A stretch of DNA of 64,000 bases from Thalassomonas actiniarum (GCF_000948975.2 NZ_CP059735.1:5516603-5580602), one strand, 5' to 3'. Shown: positions 45,147-54,557, counted from the stretch's first letter. Numbers and translations: made by a program. The notes: generated by a model not told the origin, from the sequence alone.

Positions 45147-46154
45147 ATGACCCTCATGAGCCAAAAGCAAATCACCATAGCCCTACCGATTTATCAGCAT
45201 GTACTGGCAACCAGCTTAACCTTACCGATAGAAATGTTACTTGCAGGAGAAGCTTTTGCCAGACGCCACGACAGGAATGCGGCTTCATTGAATATCCAGC
45301 TGGTCAGCCAGGATAACCAGGAAATTGCCTCCCGTGCCGGTATCAAACTCACACCTGATGCCCGGCTCCAGGACTGCCCGACCCCGGATATCGTGATTGT
45401 ACCCAGCCTGTGGCGAAATCCCAGGCCGGTTTTACGCCAGCAGCAGGAGCTCATTCAATGGCTACATGATTTATGGCAACAGGGAACTACCCTGATAGGC
45501 ACGGGTACCGGAGTATGTTTTCTGGCACAGTCGGGATTGCTCGATAACCATCCCGCCACCACCCACTGGCATTATGTCGAGCAATTTAAACGGGACTATC
45601 CGGCTGTGGTGCTGAAACCGGACTTCTTTATCACCCAGTCGGAGCGGATTTATTGTGCCGCCAGCTTAAATGCCCTGGCAGATATTATTGTGCATATCAT
45701 AGACCAGACATACGGTCGCACGGCTGCCCAGCAGGTGGAGCGTAATTTCTCCCATGAGATCAGGAAACCCTACGAACAGCAGAGATACAGGGAAGGAGCG
45801 GTAGATCGCCATCCCGATGAATTAATTTCCCAGATCCAGTTCTGGTTAAAAACCAATGTCTCTTCCCCCCTGACCTTAAATCAGGTCGCCGCCCAGTTCG
45901 GCTTGAGTCAGCGCTCTTTTACCCGGCGCTTTAAAACGGCTACCGGCAGCAGCGCCGGGGACTACTGGCAGCAATTAAAACTGGAGACCGCCAAAGAGCT
46001 GCTATCTTCGAGTAATTTATCGATCCAGGAAATATCCTACCAGGTGGGATATCCGAACCAGGGAGATCTGACCCGGTTATTTAAAAAACATCTGGCGCTA
46101 ACCCCGAAGGATTACCGCCAGATGGTACGTAAAAAACTCTTCAGCCAGGAATAA
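45147..46154 (+). CDS. GlxA-type AraC-family regulator with DJ-1/PfpI domain
   Basis: A 335-residue regulator with an N-terminal class I glutamine-amidotransferase-like domain (about 5-190; TGTGVCFLAQSGLLDNHPATTHW is the nucleophile-elbow region) and a C-terminal AraC helix-turn-helix pair (about 225-330; FGLSQRSFTRRFKTATG and LSIQEISYQVGYPNQGDLTRLFKKH). Such regulators respond to small nitrogenous or aldehyde compounds. It is divergent from the ketosynthase gene, 143 bases away. Start may be ATG 45147 or 45156; ribosome sites are weak. Confidence 0.93.
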   Translation: MTLMSQKQITIALPIYQHVLATSLTLPIEMLLAGEAFARRHDRNAASLNIQLVSQDNQEIASRAGIKLTPDARLQDCPTPDIVIVPSLWRNPRPVLRQQQELIQWLHDLWQQGTTLIGTGTGVCFLAQSGLLDNHPATTHWHYVEQFKRDYPAVVLKPDFFITQSERIYCAASLNALADIIVHIIDQTYGRTAAQQVERNFSHEIRKPYEQQRYREGAVDRHPDELISQIQFWLKTNVSSPLTLNQVAAQFGLSQRSFTRRFKTATGSSAGDYWQQLKLETAKELLSSSNLSIQEISYQVGYPNQGDLTRLFKKHLALTPKDYRQMVRKKLFSQE

Positions 46155-46176
46155 GACCAGCCCTTATAAGCCGGGG

Positions 46177-48354
46177 TCAGATATCATCCGGACGACCAAG
46201 ATCACCTTGCTGGTAATCACAAACGCCATCGGGAAAAACCGCTTCAAGCAGTTCAATGTGTCCGCTCATATCATGCTCGCCGTAGAGACCTGCTTTTACT
46301 GCCTTTTTCACCGGCATCAACTGGCATTTGAAGACATCTCCGGCCCAGCCGCCGCCGGCCTGGATACGGCTGGTGCTGTACATGGGATATATTTGCTGAC
46401 AACTGCCGCTCTGTTTTTGATTCCACTGGCCATCCCAGACATCCTGACCCCGGTGTAAAATTGCGCCGTCGGCAGCAAAACAAGCATCTTGCAACTGCTC
46501 GGGCTTGGCCTCAAGCACACCGGCAAAAGAATCCTCTTTTTTATTTAACAGCCAGCTGTCCATCATTTTAAACGCCTGCTGCAACGGGTTATGCTCTTTG
46601 TGGGAGATCCAGATCACATGATTATCCGCATGGCCATTGGCTTGCTGCATCCGAAGCCGGCTGTAGAATGACGCAGAAACATGGTGCATATCCAGATCAT
46701 CCTCTAAATAATGGCGCACATCGATCACCGGCAACGCCACCTTACCGATAAAGACCTGGCCGGAGCGGTAGGCCGCCTGCATCGCCGCAAGAGAGCCGGT
46801 TCTTCTTTTCGCCGCATGCCCGTTCACTTTGGTAATATTCTGATTGCCCCATAAGGAAAGCCATAAGGGGAGTTTTTTACCAAATGGCGTGATCAGCGAT
46901 TCTGCTTTCATCTCATTCTGGGGTTTCCAGCTGCCGATATGTTTATTGATATCCAAAAACTCTTCGAAGCTGATACTGTTATCAACAAAAGCCGATAAGC
47001 CGTATTGCACGCCGACATTATCCCAGGTAGTCAGACCAAAACCCTGATTATCCTTGCCTAATACGTTCGCCATATCCTGCCAGTAACTCCAGTTGACCTG
47101 TTCTACCACCCGGGGGTGGAAAAAATCGCGGATAAAGCCCTGCCTGGGATTATTAATAAAACTGGATAAACCAAAATAACCATTAATACATTCACTGTTG
47201 CCCTTAGGCAGAGAAGGAACAAAGCCCGCCATCAACTGATTAACCGGCTGCAGAAAAGCAGCCCTTTGGGGAAAATCATTGATGGCATTCATACCTTCGA
47301 TCAACTGCCTTTTTTGCCAGTCATTCCAGGTCGCCTTATCCCGGCTACGGAAAGTGAAATAGTTATTTAATAAGTCACAATCTAAGGCATAAGTGGTTTG
47401 GGTGATCATATCGGGATAAGAATATAAAGGGATCAAACCATCGAGTATGTCCTGACTGTTCTGGCCTATCAGATACTGCGCCAGCCCCCCGCCCGAGCCG
47501 CCGATGCCCACGGTATAAAGGGGCTCGCCATACAAGCTGACAAATTGTTTTTTCACCCGCCGGGCGGTATCTTCTGCCAGCAGCATGTTATAGGTATAGC
47601 TGGTACGGTTACCGCTGGAGCTGATCACCGCATACCCATCCAGTAACTGCTGCAGCTGCCGGGTGATCACCCGGCGCGCCGTTTGTCGCCCCTGGCGGTA
47701 GCCTATGCCGGAGCCGCCGTTAAACTGATAGATCAAACGCTGATTCCACTTGGATGTTGCCGTGCGAGAATCCATGTCATCCAGGGATACCGGCACCACC
47801 AGGGTATAAATAAAGCGGTTAATAGTGCCCTGCTCCACCCGGAATAAATTCCCTTTGCTCATTTGGCCATGTGCCTGCCGCTCCAGCCAGTCCTGAGTGA
47901 CCCGCCCAACCTTATCCCCGGCATCAACCCTGTAATAGGCCACGGATGTTGGTAAAGAACAATCTTTGCTGTAGCCGATAACCTCTTTTTTGTCCGTTAT
48001 TGAGCGGTAGACAGGTACTCCCAGACCAAGCTGGTTATCCACTTCAGGCTGTCCCAGCCCGGAATCTAAGGTCATGCAATAAAAGGGATATTGCATTTTT
48101 CCGGCATATAAACTGTTAACCGGCCCGGTTTCACCGATAGCAATCGGGAAGGCAAAGGTTTCTTGCGGTCTCGGAAGCAATCGAATATGGCGCGTAACCG
48201 GCAGTTGAAAATTATCCGGCGCCACTGCCACGGCTTTTACCTGCCGATAAGCAAAAGATTTAGCCGGTTGCCAAAGTTTAATAAAGAAAAAACCAATGAT
48301 ACTGACTAAAAATAGAAGTGTAACCCCAAGGAAAATCGACCTTTTTTGTGTCAT
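46177..48354 (-). CDS. DUF6351-family alpha/beta-hydrolase, membrane-anchored
   Basis: A 725-residue protein with one N-terminal transmembrane helix (residues about 6-26) and a large periplasmic part. A hydrolase nucleophile elbow reads GIGGSGGGLAQYLIG near residue 300, with an oxyanion-like FNGGSGIGYRQG near 215, so a serine hydrolase related to tannase/feruloyl-esterase-like families is expected. It matches the DUF6351 layout. Start is ATG with GGAGGAG six bases upstream. Single gene. Substrate unknown. Confidence 0.75.
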   Translation of the reverse strand: MTQKRSIFLGVTLLFLVSIIGFFFIKLWQPAKSFAYRQVKAVAVAPDNFQLPVTRHIRLLPRPQETFAFPIAIGETGPVNSLYAGKMQYPFYCMTLDSGLGQPEVDNQLGLGVPVYRSITDKKEVIGYSKDCSLPTSVAYYRVDAGDKVGRVTQDWLERQAHGQMSKGNLFRVEQGTINRFIYTLVVPVSLDDMDSRTATSKWNQRLIYQFNGGSGIGYRQGRQTARRVITRQLQQLLDGYAVISSSGNRTSYTYNMLLAEDTARRVKKQFVSLYGEPLYTVGIGGSGGGLAQYLIGQNSQDILDGLIPLYSYPDMITQTTYALDCDLLNNYFTFRSRDKATWNDWQKRQLIEGMNAINDFPQRAAFLQPVNQLMAGFVPSLPKGNSECINGYFGLSSFINNPRQGFIRDFFHPRVVEQVNWSYWQDMANVLGKDNQGFGLTTWDNVGVQYGLSAFVDNSISFEEFLDINKHIGSWKPQNEMKAESLITPFGKKLPLWLSLWGNQNITKVNGHAAKRRTGSLAAMQAAYRSGQVFIGKVALPVIDVRHYLEDDLDMHHVSASFYSRLRMQQANGHADNHVIWISHKEHNPLQQAFKMMDSWLLNKKEDSFAGVLEAKPEQLQDACFAADGAILHRGQDVWDGQWNQKQSGSCQQIYPMYSTSRIQAGGGWAGDVFKCQLMPVKKAVKAGLYGEHDMSGHIELLEAVFPDGVCDYQQGDLGRPDDI

Positions 48355-48515
48355 AACCCGCTCCTCCTGTACAGCTGTTTTTGAGCATATACACCTTTAA
48401 TTCTAGTTTAAAAAAGCACAGGTTTTCGACGAGCCGATTGCAACTCATGTAAAGTATTTGGATTTAATCAGGTTATTTTTTAATTTGATAACGGGAAGAA
48501 AACAGGGAGAAATAA

Positions 48516-48540
48516 CCGGTGCCTGAAAAACCAGCACCGG
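48516..48540 (-). terminator. Terminator after TIGR04219 gene
   Basis: On the minus strand CCGGTGCTGG-TTTTT-CAGGCACCGG then TTATTTCT, ten bases past the stop. The stem contains one bulge. Confidence 0.75.
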
Positions 48541-48550
48541 CTGATAAAGA

Positions 48551-49303
48551 TTAAAAGTGCATGATAACCCCGGCAAACAGACCTTTAAATTCAAGATCTG
48601 CATAAAAGTCATCCAGATCATCCAACTCAAATTTCACTGCCCGGTAACCTGCGGTCAGGTTAACATCCAGGGCAAAATTCTCTGTCAGGGCGTAGCTGAC
48701 CCCGACCTGATAATCGTACAAGGTATGATCATCAAAAGTTAAATAGTTGCCTTCGGCAAACAGATTCCAGTCGGTAAAAGGTAAACCGATAATTGCCGAA
48801 CTATAAACCATAGGCACGATTTCAGAAACCGAGCGGCTGGCACTTTGGGTATTGCCGGTATCAGCCACCTTGACATCGCCGTCAAGATCCCTGGCGGTTA
48901 AACCAAAATCAAAGGTCAGCAGATCATTGTCAAACAACTCATAATAAAAAGTGTAATCGTTATAACTGACATCAAAGACGGCATCAACACTGGTGTTGGC
49001 GGTAAAGGTTTGATCGTTAAATTCAAAGTCGGTTGTCAGCGTAGTATTACCGTCGGTATCCAGGCTGGTATGCGCCAATTTAACATTCGGTAAAAACGGC
49101 AACGGATGCTCCACGGCAACAAAAAAGCTGCCCTGCTGCTCATCCTTTAAATTAAAATCGCTTTGGGTGGTACTTTCCCCGAACACCCCTTCGGCTTCGT
49201 TATCCCATACCTGGCCGCCGAAATAGACCCCCAATAAAGTGTCCGCCTGTACCGATGCCGATAGCAAGGTAGTAAGTGTTAACGCTATAGCTGCTTTTTT
49301 CAT
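48551..49303 (-). CDS. TIGR04219-family outer-membrane beta-barrel protein
   Basis: A 250-residue protein with a signal peptide (ends SVQA) and alternating strands ending in a C-terminal phenylalanine (FAGVIMHF), as in outer-membrane barrels. The family openings TLLGVYFGGQVWDNEAEGVF and FFVAVEHPLPFLPNVKLAHTSL (in parts) are clear. Role unknown. It starts three bases after the DUF2333 stop and is last in the operon PCu(A)C, DUF2333, TIGR04219. Confidence 0.9.
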   Translation of the reverse strand: MKKAAIALTLTTLLSASVQADTLLGVYFGGQVWDNEAEGVFGESTTQSDFNLKDEQQGSFFVAVEHPLPFLPNVKLAHTSLDTDGNTTLTTDFEFNDQTFTANTSVDAVFDVSYNDYTFYYELFDNDLLTFDFGLTARDLDGDVKVADTGNTQSASRSVSEIVPMVYSSAIIGLPFTDWNLFAEGNYLTFDDHTLYDYQVGVSYALTENFALDVNLTAGYRAVKFELDDLDDFYADLEFKGLFAGVIMHF

Positions 49304-49306
49304 TTT

Positions 49307-50299
49307 TTATCCCTGACTTAATAATTCATTTAAATCAATTAGTGCGGCATTGGCCCGCGAAATATAATTGGCCATCACTAACGAGTGGTTGGCAAGGAAA
49401 CCAAAACCGTCGCCGTTCAGGATCATTGGACTCCACACCGGTTGCTGGCTCGCTTTTAGTTCCCGGATAATTTGCTGTACGCTGACCTTGGCATTTTTCT
49501 TTTCCAGGACATCATTAAAATCGATTTCTATCGCCTGCAAAAAGTGCAATAACGCCCAGCAGGCGCCCCTGGCTTCATAAAATTCATCATCGATTTTCCA
49601 CCAGCTGGTTTTCATTTGCAGACTCGAGGCCGCGCTGGTGGACTGCTGGGCGACACTGTCACCCGCCAGATCGGTGTTCATCTGCTCCCGGCCGACACTG
49701 GCACTTAACCGCTGGGAATAGCTGCCTAAACGCTTTTCCACTTCTTTAAGCCAGTCGCGCAGATTATCGGCACGGGCATAAAACTGCGCATTCTGGCTGC
49801 TAACATCGGTAAGCGCACTGCGATAGGCATATAACTCTTTGATCGCTTTCTTATATTCCCCTTCGGCACTTGGCATCGCCCAGCTGGTATGATCGATATT
49901 TAACTGCGGATGGGCACTTTTTAAATGCTGATTTTCCAGCGACTGGGACTGGGAGCGGCTAAATTCCTGACGCATCACCAGGGCCATATCCCGCACCATT
50001 TCCAGGGCGCCAAATTCCCAGGCAGGAATATTATCTAAAAACACCGACGGCGGGATGGCATCGTTGGATAAATAACCGCCGGGTTTATCAAGCATGGTTT
50101 CGATCACCCGGATCAAAGACGTGGTTGTGGTATAACCGACCACGGGGGCAACATTATCAAGGGTGGCATCCTGGGTCACCTGGGCCTTGATATCAAATTC
50201 ATCCGGCTCAAAACTCCACCACACCCCGATAAAATAAAAAATAAACAACACAGCCACGACCATAGTCACGACTGTTTTTGTGGAAAAACTAACTTTCAT
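49307..50299 (-). CDS. DUF2333-family membrane-anchored protein
   Basis: A 330-residue protein with one N-terminal helix (about 10-30) and a periplasmic domain starting WWSFEPDEFDI. The family blocks include GYTTTTSLIRVIETMLDKPGGYLSND and NIPAWEFGALEMVRDMALVMRQEFSRSQSQS, then DHTSWAMPSAEGEYKKAI. It is common in Alteromonadales and Vibrionales with unknown function. It lies 17 bases after the copper-chaperone gene. Confidence 0.9.
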   Translation of the reverse strand: MKVSFSTKTVVTMVVAVLFIFYFIGVWWSFEPDEFDIKAQVTQDATLDNVAPVVGYTTTTSLIRVIETMLDKPGGYLSNDAIPPSVFLDNIPAWEFGALEMVRDMALVMRQEFSRSQSQSLENQHLKSAHPQLNIDHTSWAMPSAEGEYKKAIKELYAYRSALTDVSSQNAQFYARADNLRDWLKEVEKRLGSYSQRLSASVGREQMNTDLAGDSVAQQSTSAASSLQMKTSWWKIDDEFYEARGACWALLHFLQAIEIDFNDVLEKKNAKVSVQQIIRELKASQQPVWSPMILNGDGFGFLANHSLVMANYISRANAALIDLNELLSQG

Positions 50300-50316
50300 A
50301 AACGGCTCCTAATCTC

Positions 50317-50814
50317 CTAATGATGGTGATGGTGATTGTCTTTCTTCTGGTGAGTGTTTTTTTTCTTTAAGCCCTGCACCGGCAGCTCAATATTGACATC
50401 CTGCCCCCCGGCAAAATGCAAGGTGACCGGCACGTTTTCCCCATGTTTTAACGGCCCGGGTAAATCGAACACCATTAAATGCAGCCCAGAGGGTTGTAAG
50501 GTCACACTTTCCTTGCCCTTGATAGTGATTGACGCCTTTTGCCTCATACGCATCATGCCGTCGGACATGGTATGCTCATGAATTTCAATACGCGGGCTGC
50601 GTGTGCTGCTGGCGCCGGTTAAGGTAAAGGCCTTGTCGCTGCTGTTGGTGATGGTCATGTAGGCCGAGGAAATTGCGGTGCCGGGAATGGTTTCCCTGAC
50701 GTAGCCGCCATCAACAGCGATTGCTGCGCTTGCCGTAAAACTTAAGGCACTGAAACTGCAAACAGTTAAAAAACAACATATAAACAATGAAAAAGCCGGG
50801 TAAAATTTTTTCAT
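50317..50814 (-). CDS. PCu(A)C-family copper chaperone with poly-His tail
   Basis: A 165-residue periplasmic copper-binding protein. Signal peptide about 1-30. The copper motif is read as IEIHEHTMSDGMMRMR...GLHLMVFDL, matching H(M)-x10-M-x21-H-x-M of the PCu(A)C fold. The C-terminus KKKNTHQKKDNHHHHH adds a metal-binding tail of five histidines in a row. Family members deliver Cu(I) to cytochrome c oxidase. First gene of its operon, and start follows GAGAGAG. Confidence 0.92.
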   Translation of the reverse strand: MKKFYPAFSLFICCFLTVCSFSALSFTASAAIAVDGGYVRETIPGTAISSAYMTITNSSDKAFTLTGASSTRSPRIEIHEHTMSDGMMRMRQKASITIKGKESVTLQPSGLHLMVFDLPGPLKHGENVPVTLHFAGGQDVNIELPVQGLKKKNTHQKKDNHHHHH

Positions 50815-50885
50815 CTCTCTCTATACTTCCTTATCCAGACGCATTATGGTTGTGGTGCCCGCTATTGTAACTAAGCTAAGACAAA

Positions 50886-51623
50886 ATGGATAATTTAATT
50901 CTTACTCATGAACACCAAGGCGTTTTCACTATCACCTTGAATCGTCTTGATAAAAAAAATGCCCTTAACACGGCCATGTACCAGTCCCTGATCAAACACT
51001 TTGCTTATGCCAGCGAAAGCGATACTGTGCATTGCCTGCTGATCCAGGGGGATCAAAACTGCTTCACCGCAGGTAACGACCTGCAGGACTTTATTGAAAG
51101 CGCCGAAAGCGGTGACCTGGTGGCAATGGACTTTGTCAGGACCCTGGCCGCTTTCGACAAGCCGATTATTGCCGCCGTCGCCGGTGTTGCCGTGGGTATC
51201 GGCACCACCTTGCTGCTGCACTGCGACATGGTGGTCGCCGCCAACAACAGTCATTTTAAACTGCCCTTTACCCAGTTAGGCCTGTGTCCGGAAGCCGGCT
51301 CCAGCTTATTGCTGACCCAACGCCTCGGCCATAACCGCGCCTTTGAACTCCTGGTCTTAGGAAAGTCCTTCGAAGCGGAGCAGGCGCTGGAATATGGCCT
51401 GGTAAACCAGGTATGCCAGCCGGATGAAGTACTTTCACGGGCCGCGACCCTGGCCGCTGAAATTGCCGCCCTGCCGCAAGATGCCGTTAAAACCAGCCGG
51501 GCCCTTATTCATCAAGCCAGCCAGGCAATATTACCGGCGGTCATTGAAAATGAAGGTAAGGAGTTTGTCCGGCTGATGGCCACCGATAGCTGCAAAAACA
51601 TCCTGGCCAAATTCTTCAAATAA
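50886..51623 (+). CDS. Enoyl-CoA hydratase/isomerase-family protein
   Basis: A 245-residue crotonase-fold enzyme. The oxyanion-hole blocks FTAGNDLQDF near residue 60 and VAVGIGTTLLLHCDMV near residue 100 are visible. The usual catalytic Glu pair of hydratases is not obvious (PEAGSSLLLTQRLG gives one), which suggests an isomerase-type reaction, as in many paralogues. It stands alone, ended by a strong terminator at 51641. Confidence 0.88.
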   Translation: MDNLILTHEHQGVFTITLNRLDKKNALNTAMYQSLIKHFAYASESDTVHCLLIQGDQNCFTAGNDLQDFIESAESGDLVAMDFVRTLAAFDKPIIAAVAGVAVGIGTTLLLHCDMVVAANNSHFKLPFTQLGLCPEAGSSLLLTQRLGHNRAFELLVLGKSFEAEQALEYGLVNQVCQPDEVLSRAATLAAEIAALPQDAVKTSRALIHQASQAILPAVIENEGKEFVRLMATDSCKNILAKFFK

Positions 51624-51640
51624 ATGTGTTATCTAACCTT

Positions 51641-51677
51641 AAAGCCAGATAACAACCACAAGTTATCCGGCTTTTTT
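51641..51677 (+). terminator. Terminator after enoyl-CoA hydratase gene
   Basis: AAAGCC(A)GATAAC and GTTATC(C)GGCTTTTTT pair across an eight-base loop; T-run follows. Also ends the psp operon side by its A-rich arm. Confidence 0.85.
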
Positions 51678-51706
51678 CTTCACGATAAAAAAGTAAAAAC
51701 CTCTCC

Positions 51707-52045
51707 TTAATAGGCAGGTTGGCGGCCACCGCGACTCACCAGCCAAATGGCACAGGCAATCAAAATAATCGGCCAGAACATGCCCAGCATCAACATCAGC
51801 CCACCGCCAAAAATCAACAAGATAATAAAAATAATCGAACCAAAGACACTCAATACTATGGCTAACGCCGCTATCACCAGTACCACCACAAACAGGGCAG
51901 CAAAACTTACCGCCTGAACCGGCTCAAGTAACTCATTGTCCATATAAACATCTACGTTAAACCAATCGATAACACCGGCGCCAAACACATAGGTTAAAAA
52001 TAATGTGGCGATAATGGCCAGCAATAACGACTTCATAAATGACAT
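51707..52045 (-). CDS. Small membrane protein of the psp operon
   Basis: A 112-residue protein with three hydrophobic segments (about 7-25, 45-68 and 69-100) separated by short polar loops. I recognise no named family. Its C-terminal half, FWPIILIACAIWLVSRGG, resembles the end of small inner-membrane phage-shock proteins in composition only. It follows pspC by 46 bases on the same strand and is probably in the same operon, so an envelope-stress role is likely by context. Confidence 0.75.
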   Translation of the reverse strand: MSFMKSLLLAIIATLFLTYVFGAGVIDWFNVDVYMDNELLEPVQAVSFAALFVVVLVIAALAIVLSVFGSIIFIILLIFGGGLMLMLGMFWPIILIACAIWLVSRGGRQPAY

Positions 52046-52091
52046 AAAACCTCCTTCTTTAGTTCTTCGACCGCAGCTTTTACGGTTGTTA

Positions 52092-52301
52092 TTACCTGTC
52101 CGACATCAGCAGGGCTGATACCAGGTAAGCCACGCCGGTTGCTACCGGAAAGGTGATCAGTGCTACAATTGCTGCCATCCTTACCACTAACCTGGGCAAC
52201 TGATAATATTTGGCCAGGCCGGCGCAGACTCCGGATAGTTTTTTATGGTGAACATCTTTGCTCAGTGTTTTTTTAACTGAATAACTTCTCTCGTATTGCA
52301 T
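52092..52301 (-). CDS. pspC: PspC-domain envelope-stress protein
   Basis: A 69-residue PspC-domain protein with an N-terminal amphipathic part and the family block KKLSGVCAGLAKYYQLPRLVVRM, then one membrane helix (about 45-66). It is shorter than E. coli PspC (119), consisting essentially of the PspC domain. In Psp systems PspC anchors and signals to PspA. ATG 52301 is chosen for its GGGGAG ribosome site; the longer reading adds seven residues. It follows pspA by 113 bases. Confidence 0.92.
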   Translation of the reverse strand: MQYERSYSVKKTLSKDVHHKKLSGVCAGLAKYYQLPRLVVRMAAIVALITFPVATGVAYLVSALLMSDR

Positions 52302-52414
52302 CTCTACTCCCCTTTCCGGCACCTTCAGGAAGATTTCATCATTGAAGGCCTACCGGATTGCTTGTTCATAAAATCATTGCCAACCAAGGTTGGCGACCGG
52401 AGCCGGGTTAATAA

Positions 52415-53077
52415 CTAACCGTTGGCCACCTGCTTTTTCAGTTGCGCCAGCTCCTGCTCTATGTTGTCGTCATTTTCCAACTCACGGAATTGGCTATTGA
52501 GATCTTTGTTTTCCATCAGATCATAAGCCTCAACTTCCGCCTCGACCCGGTCAATTTTTTGCTGGTAACGCTCAAATTTAGCTATCGCTTCATCAATATT
52601 GACCACCGCCGCCTGCTGACGCACTTTCAATCTGGCCTGGACGCTTTGTTCACGCACCACATAAGCCTGCTGGCGACGTTTGGCTTCGGTTAACTTATCC
52701 TGCAAGCGCTGACTGTCTTCCTGTACCTTGCTTAAATATTCTTCCAACGTATCCAGCTCTTCCTGAATAAGCTGCGCCTGCTCTTTGTTTTTGTTTTTTT
52801 CTGCCAGCGCTGACCGGGCCAAATCTTCCCGATCTTTACTGATCGCCAGTTCGGCTTTCTCCTGCCAATGGCAAATGCTGGTCTCTATGGTGCGCTTTTG
52901 CCGTAATAACGTTTTCTTCTCGGCAATATGTTTTGCCGCCGCTGCCCGTACCTCAACCAGAGTTTCTTCCATTTCCTGAATGATCAGCTTGATCATTTTT
53001 TCCGGATGTTCGGCTTTATCTAACATGCTGTTGATATTGGCGTTGATGATATCGGCAAATCTTGAAAACATACCCAT
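52415..53077 (-). CDS. pspA: Phage shock protein A
   Basis: A 220-residue PspA/IM30 coiled-coil protein of the ESCRT-III superfamily. The N-terminal MGMFSRFADIINANINSMLDKAE and the EMEETLVEVRAAAA block match PspA. It binds stressed inner membrane and in enterics restrains PspF. No pspF or pspB gene is in the window. Second gene of the operon whose upstream sigma-54 promoter is at 53452. Confidence 0.97.
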   Translation of the reverse strand: MGMFSRFADIINANINSMLDKAEHPEKMIKLIIQEMEETLVEVRAAAAKHIAEKKTLLRQKRTIETSICHWQEKAELAISKDREDLARSALAEKNKNKEQAQLIQEELDTLEEYLSKVQEDSQRLQDKLTEAKRRQQAYVVREQSVQARLKVRQQAAVVNIDEAIAKFERYQQKIDRVEAEVEAYDLMENKDLNSQFRELENDDNIEQELAQLKKQVANG

Positions 53078-53089
53078 AATGGCACTCTC

Positions 53090-53380
53090 CTACTCTTGTA
53101 AATAATTTTTATGTTCTTGGCTGTTTTGCTTTTTATCCGCTGTCGCTTTAATCGCTTCACCGGAAAGCAACAGGGCGCTTTCGGCTTTAAACTCGCGGAT
53201 CTCCTGGCTGATAGAATGGCTCAACTGCTGTGTCAGCTCAGTTACCATCTGCTGCCCCTGGGCAACAACAAACTGGCTTACCGTCGTTTCAACCGACACC
53301 TGCTGGGCACTGGCGTTAGTCGCTAAAGCCGTTACTAAAATGCCCGCTAATACCAGTTTTTTATTCATTCGTTTATTCAT
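53090..53380 (-). CDS. Small exported protein, first gene of psp operon
   Basis: A 96-residue protein with a signal peptide (ends NASA or nearby) and a mature helical region rich in Gln/Ser/Lys (QQVSVETTVSQFVVAQGQQM...). I find no named family. It resembles in size, leader position and composition the exported protein of the second sigma-54 unit at 54874, though sequence identity is low. It is the first gene after the sigma-54 promoter and 12 bases before pspA. Confidence 0.75.
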   Translation of the reverse strand: MNKRMNKKLVLAGILVTALATNASAQQVSVETTVSQFVVAQGQQMVTELTQQLSHSISQEIREFKAESALLLSGEAIKATADKKQNSQEHKNYLQE

Positions 53381-53451
53381 AACCGAGATCCTTATAGCCT
53401 TTAAATAACCTGATAAAAGTGCTTAATCACATAAGCTTTGAACTATCTATT

Positions 53452-53466
53452 ACAATCCACATGCCA
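53452..53466 (-). promoter_or_regulatory. Sigma-54 promoter of the psp operon
   Basis: On the minus strand TGGCATG-TGGA-TTGT has GG and the -12 TTG at the exact sigma-54 spacing, and is followed by AATAGATAG. It lies 72 bases before the first gene of the operon. The psp operon is sigma-54/PspF-controlled in enterics, so this fits. The matching element before the second unit shares TTGTAATAG. Confidence 0.8.
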
Positions 53467-53656
53467 AGTTAGAAATAAAAAATAAACAGTTGATAAATAA
53501 GGACAAATAATAAAACAAAGATTGACCGCCCAAACAAGGACATATTATGTCAAACTAAAATATAGTGATTTTAACCACTGAAGGTGTGAAATTGACCAAC
53601 AAAAGAGGCAGGATAAATGAGCGTTTTCTTTAAAGGTAACTCAGGGTAAAGATCAG

Positions 53657-53681
53657 AAAAAGCCCGCAATAACATACGGGC
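53657..53681 (-). terminator. Terminator after rhodanese gene
   Basis: On the minus strand GCCCG-TATGTTATTG-CGGGC followed by TTTTTCTG, 19 bases past the stop codon. The rest of the 319-base gap is the psp upstream region; I find no pspF there. Confidence 0.8.
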
Positions 53682-53699
53682 CTGTTGCAGCGTTCAATC

Positions 53700-54557
53700 T
53701 TAATCGCAACTAGCGGGTAAATTCAGTTTTTGTCCCCATTCACTCCAGGAGCCGTCATAAACACTGACATCCCGATAGCCGCAATAATCGGCGGCAAGCG
53801 CCAGGATACAGGCGGTGATGCCGGAGCCACACGTCATTACCAGGCTATTTTTATCCCCGGTTAATGCCCGAAACATCTGCTGCAATTCATCTTTTGCTTT
53901 AAATTGCCCGTCACTGAGCAGCTCGCTATAAGGTAAGTTTACCGCCCCCGGCATATGGCCGCTGCGGACACCGGCTCTGGGCTCAGCTGCCTTGCCATAA
54001 AAGCGGGGCGCTCCCCTGGCATCCATCACGGCAACATCAGATTCCGTCAATACCTGGCTCACCTTGTGATAATCACAAAAATACCCGGCCCTGGGGTTAG
54101 CAATAAAGTTCCCTTGTGCCACCTCCCGCGTTTTAGCCGGTGCCTGCGGGAATTGCTTTTGACACCACAAGGGTAAGCCCCCGTCTAATACCGCCAGATT
54201 ATCAAAGCCCATGGCTTTAAACATCCACCAGGCCCGGGCACTGGAAAAAATCCCCAGATCATCATAAACCACAATCTGGCTGTCCTGATTTATCCCCAGC
54301 TTTCTCGCCTCGCGGGTAAAGGCTTCGGCTGAGACCATGGTATGGGGTAAATCACTTTGCTGATCACAGAAGACCCCTTCCAAATCAAAACGGCGGGCAT
54401 TGGCGATGGCATATTGCGGCCACTGTCGTACCGGAGCGGCAGTATTTCCCACGGGAGGAATACTGGCATCGAGAATAATTAGATTTGGAGCTTCCAGGCT
54501 TGATAAAAGCTGTTCGGGGGCAATGATATGCTTAAAAGTAATTGACATAGCTAGCAT
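53700..54557 (-). CDS. Sulfurtransferase (two-domain rhodanese / mercaptopyruvate type)
   Basis: A 285-residue protein of two rhodanese domains (about 1-135 and 150-285). The active-site loop reads MTCGSGITACILALA near residue 245, the CGSG(I/V)TA form usual in 3-mercaptopyruvate sulfurtransferases (SseA-type). The first domain is inactive as normal. It lies between the two sigma-54 units but has its own terminator; the start at 54557 or ATG 54548 is uncertain. Confidence 0.93.
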   Translation of the reverse strand: MLAMSITFKHIIAPEQLLSSLEAPNLIILDASIPPVGNTAAPVRQWPQYAIANARRFDLEGVFCDQQSDLPHTMVSAEAFTREARKLGINQDSQIVVYDDLGIFSSARAWWMFKAMGFDNLAVLDGGLPLWCQKQFPQAPAKTREVAQGNFIANPRAGYFCDYHKVSQVLTESDVAVMDARGAPRFYGKAAEPRAGVRSGHMPGAVNLPYSELLSDGQFKAKDELQQMFRALTGDKNSLVMTCGSGITACILALAADYCGYRDVSVYDGSWSEWGQKLNLPASCD

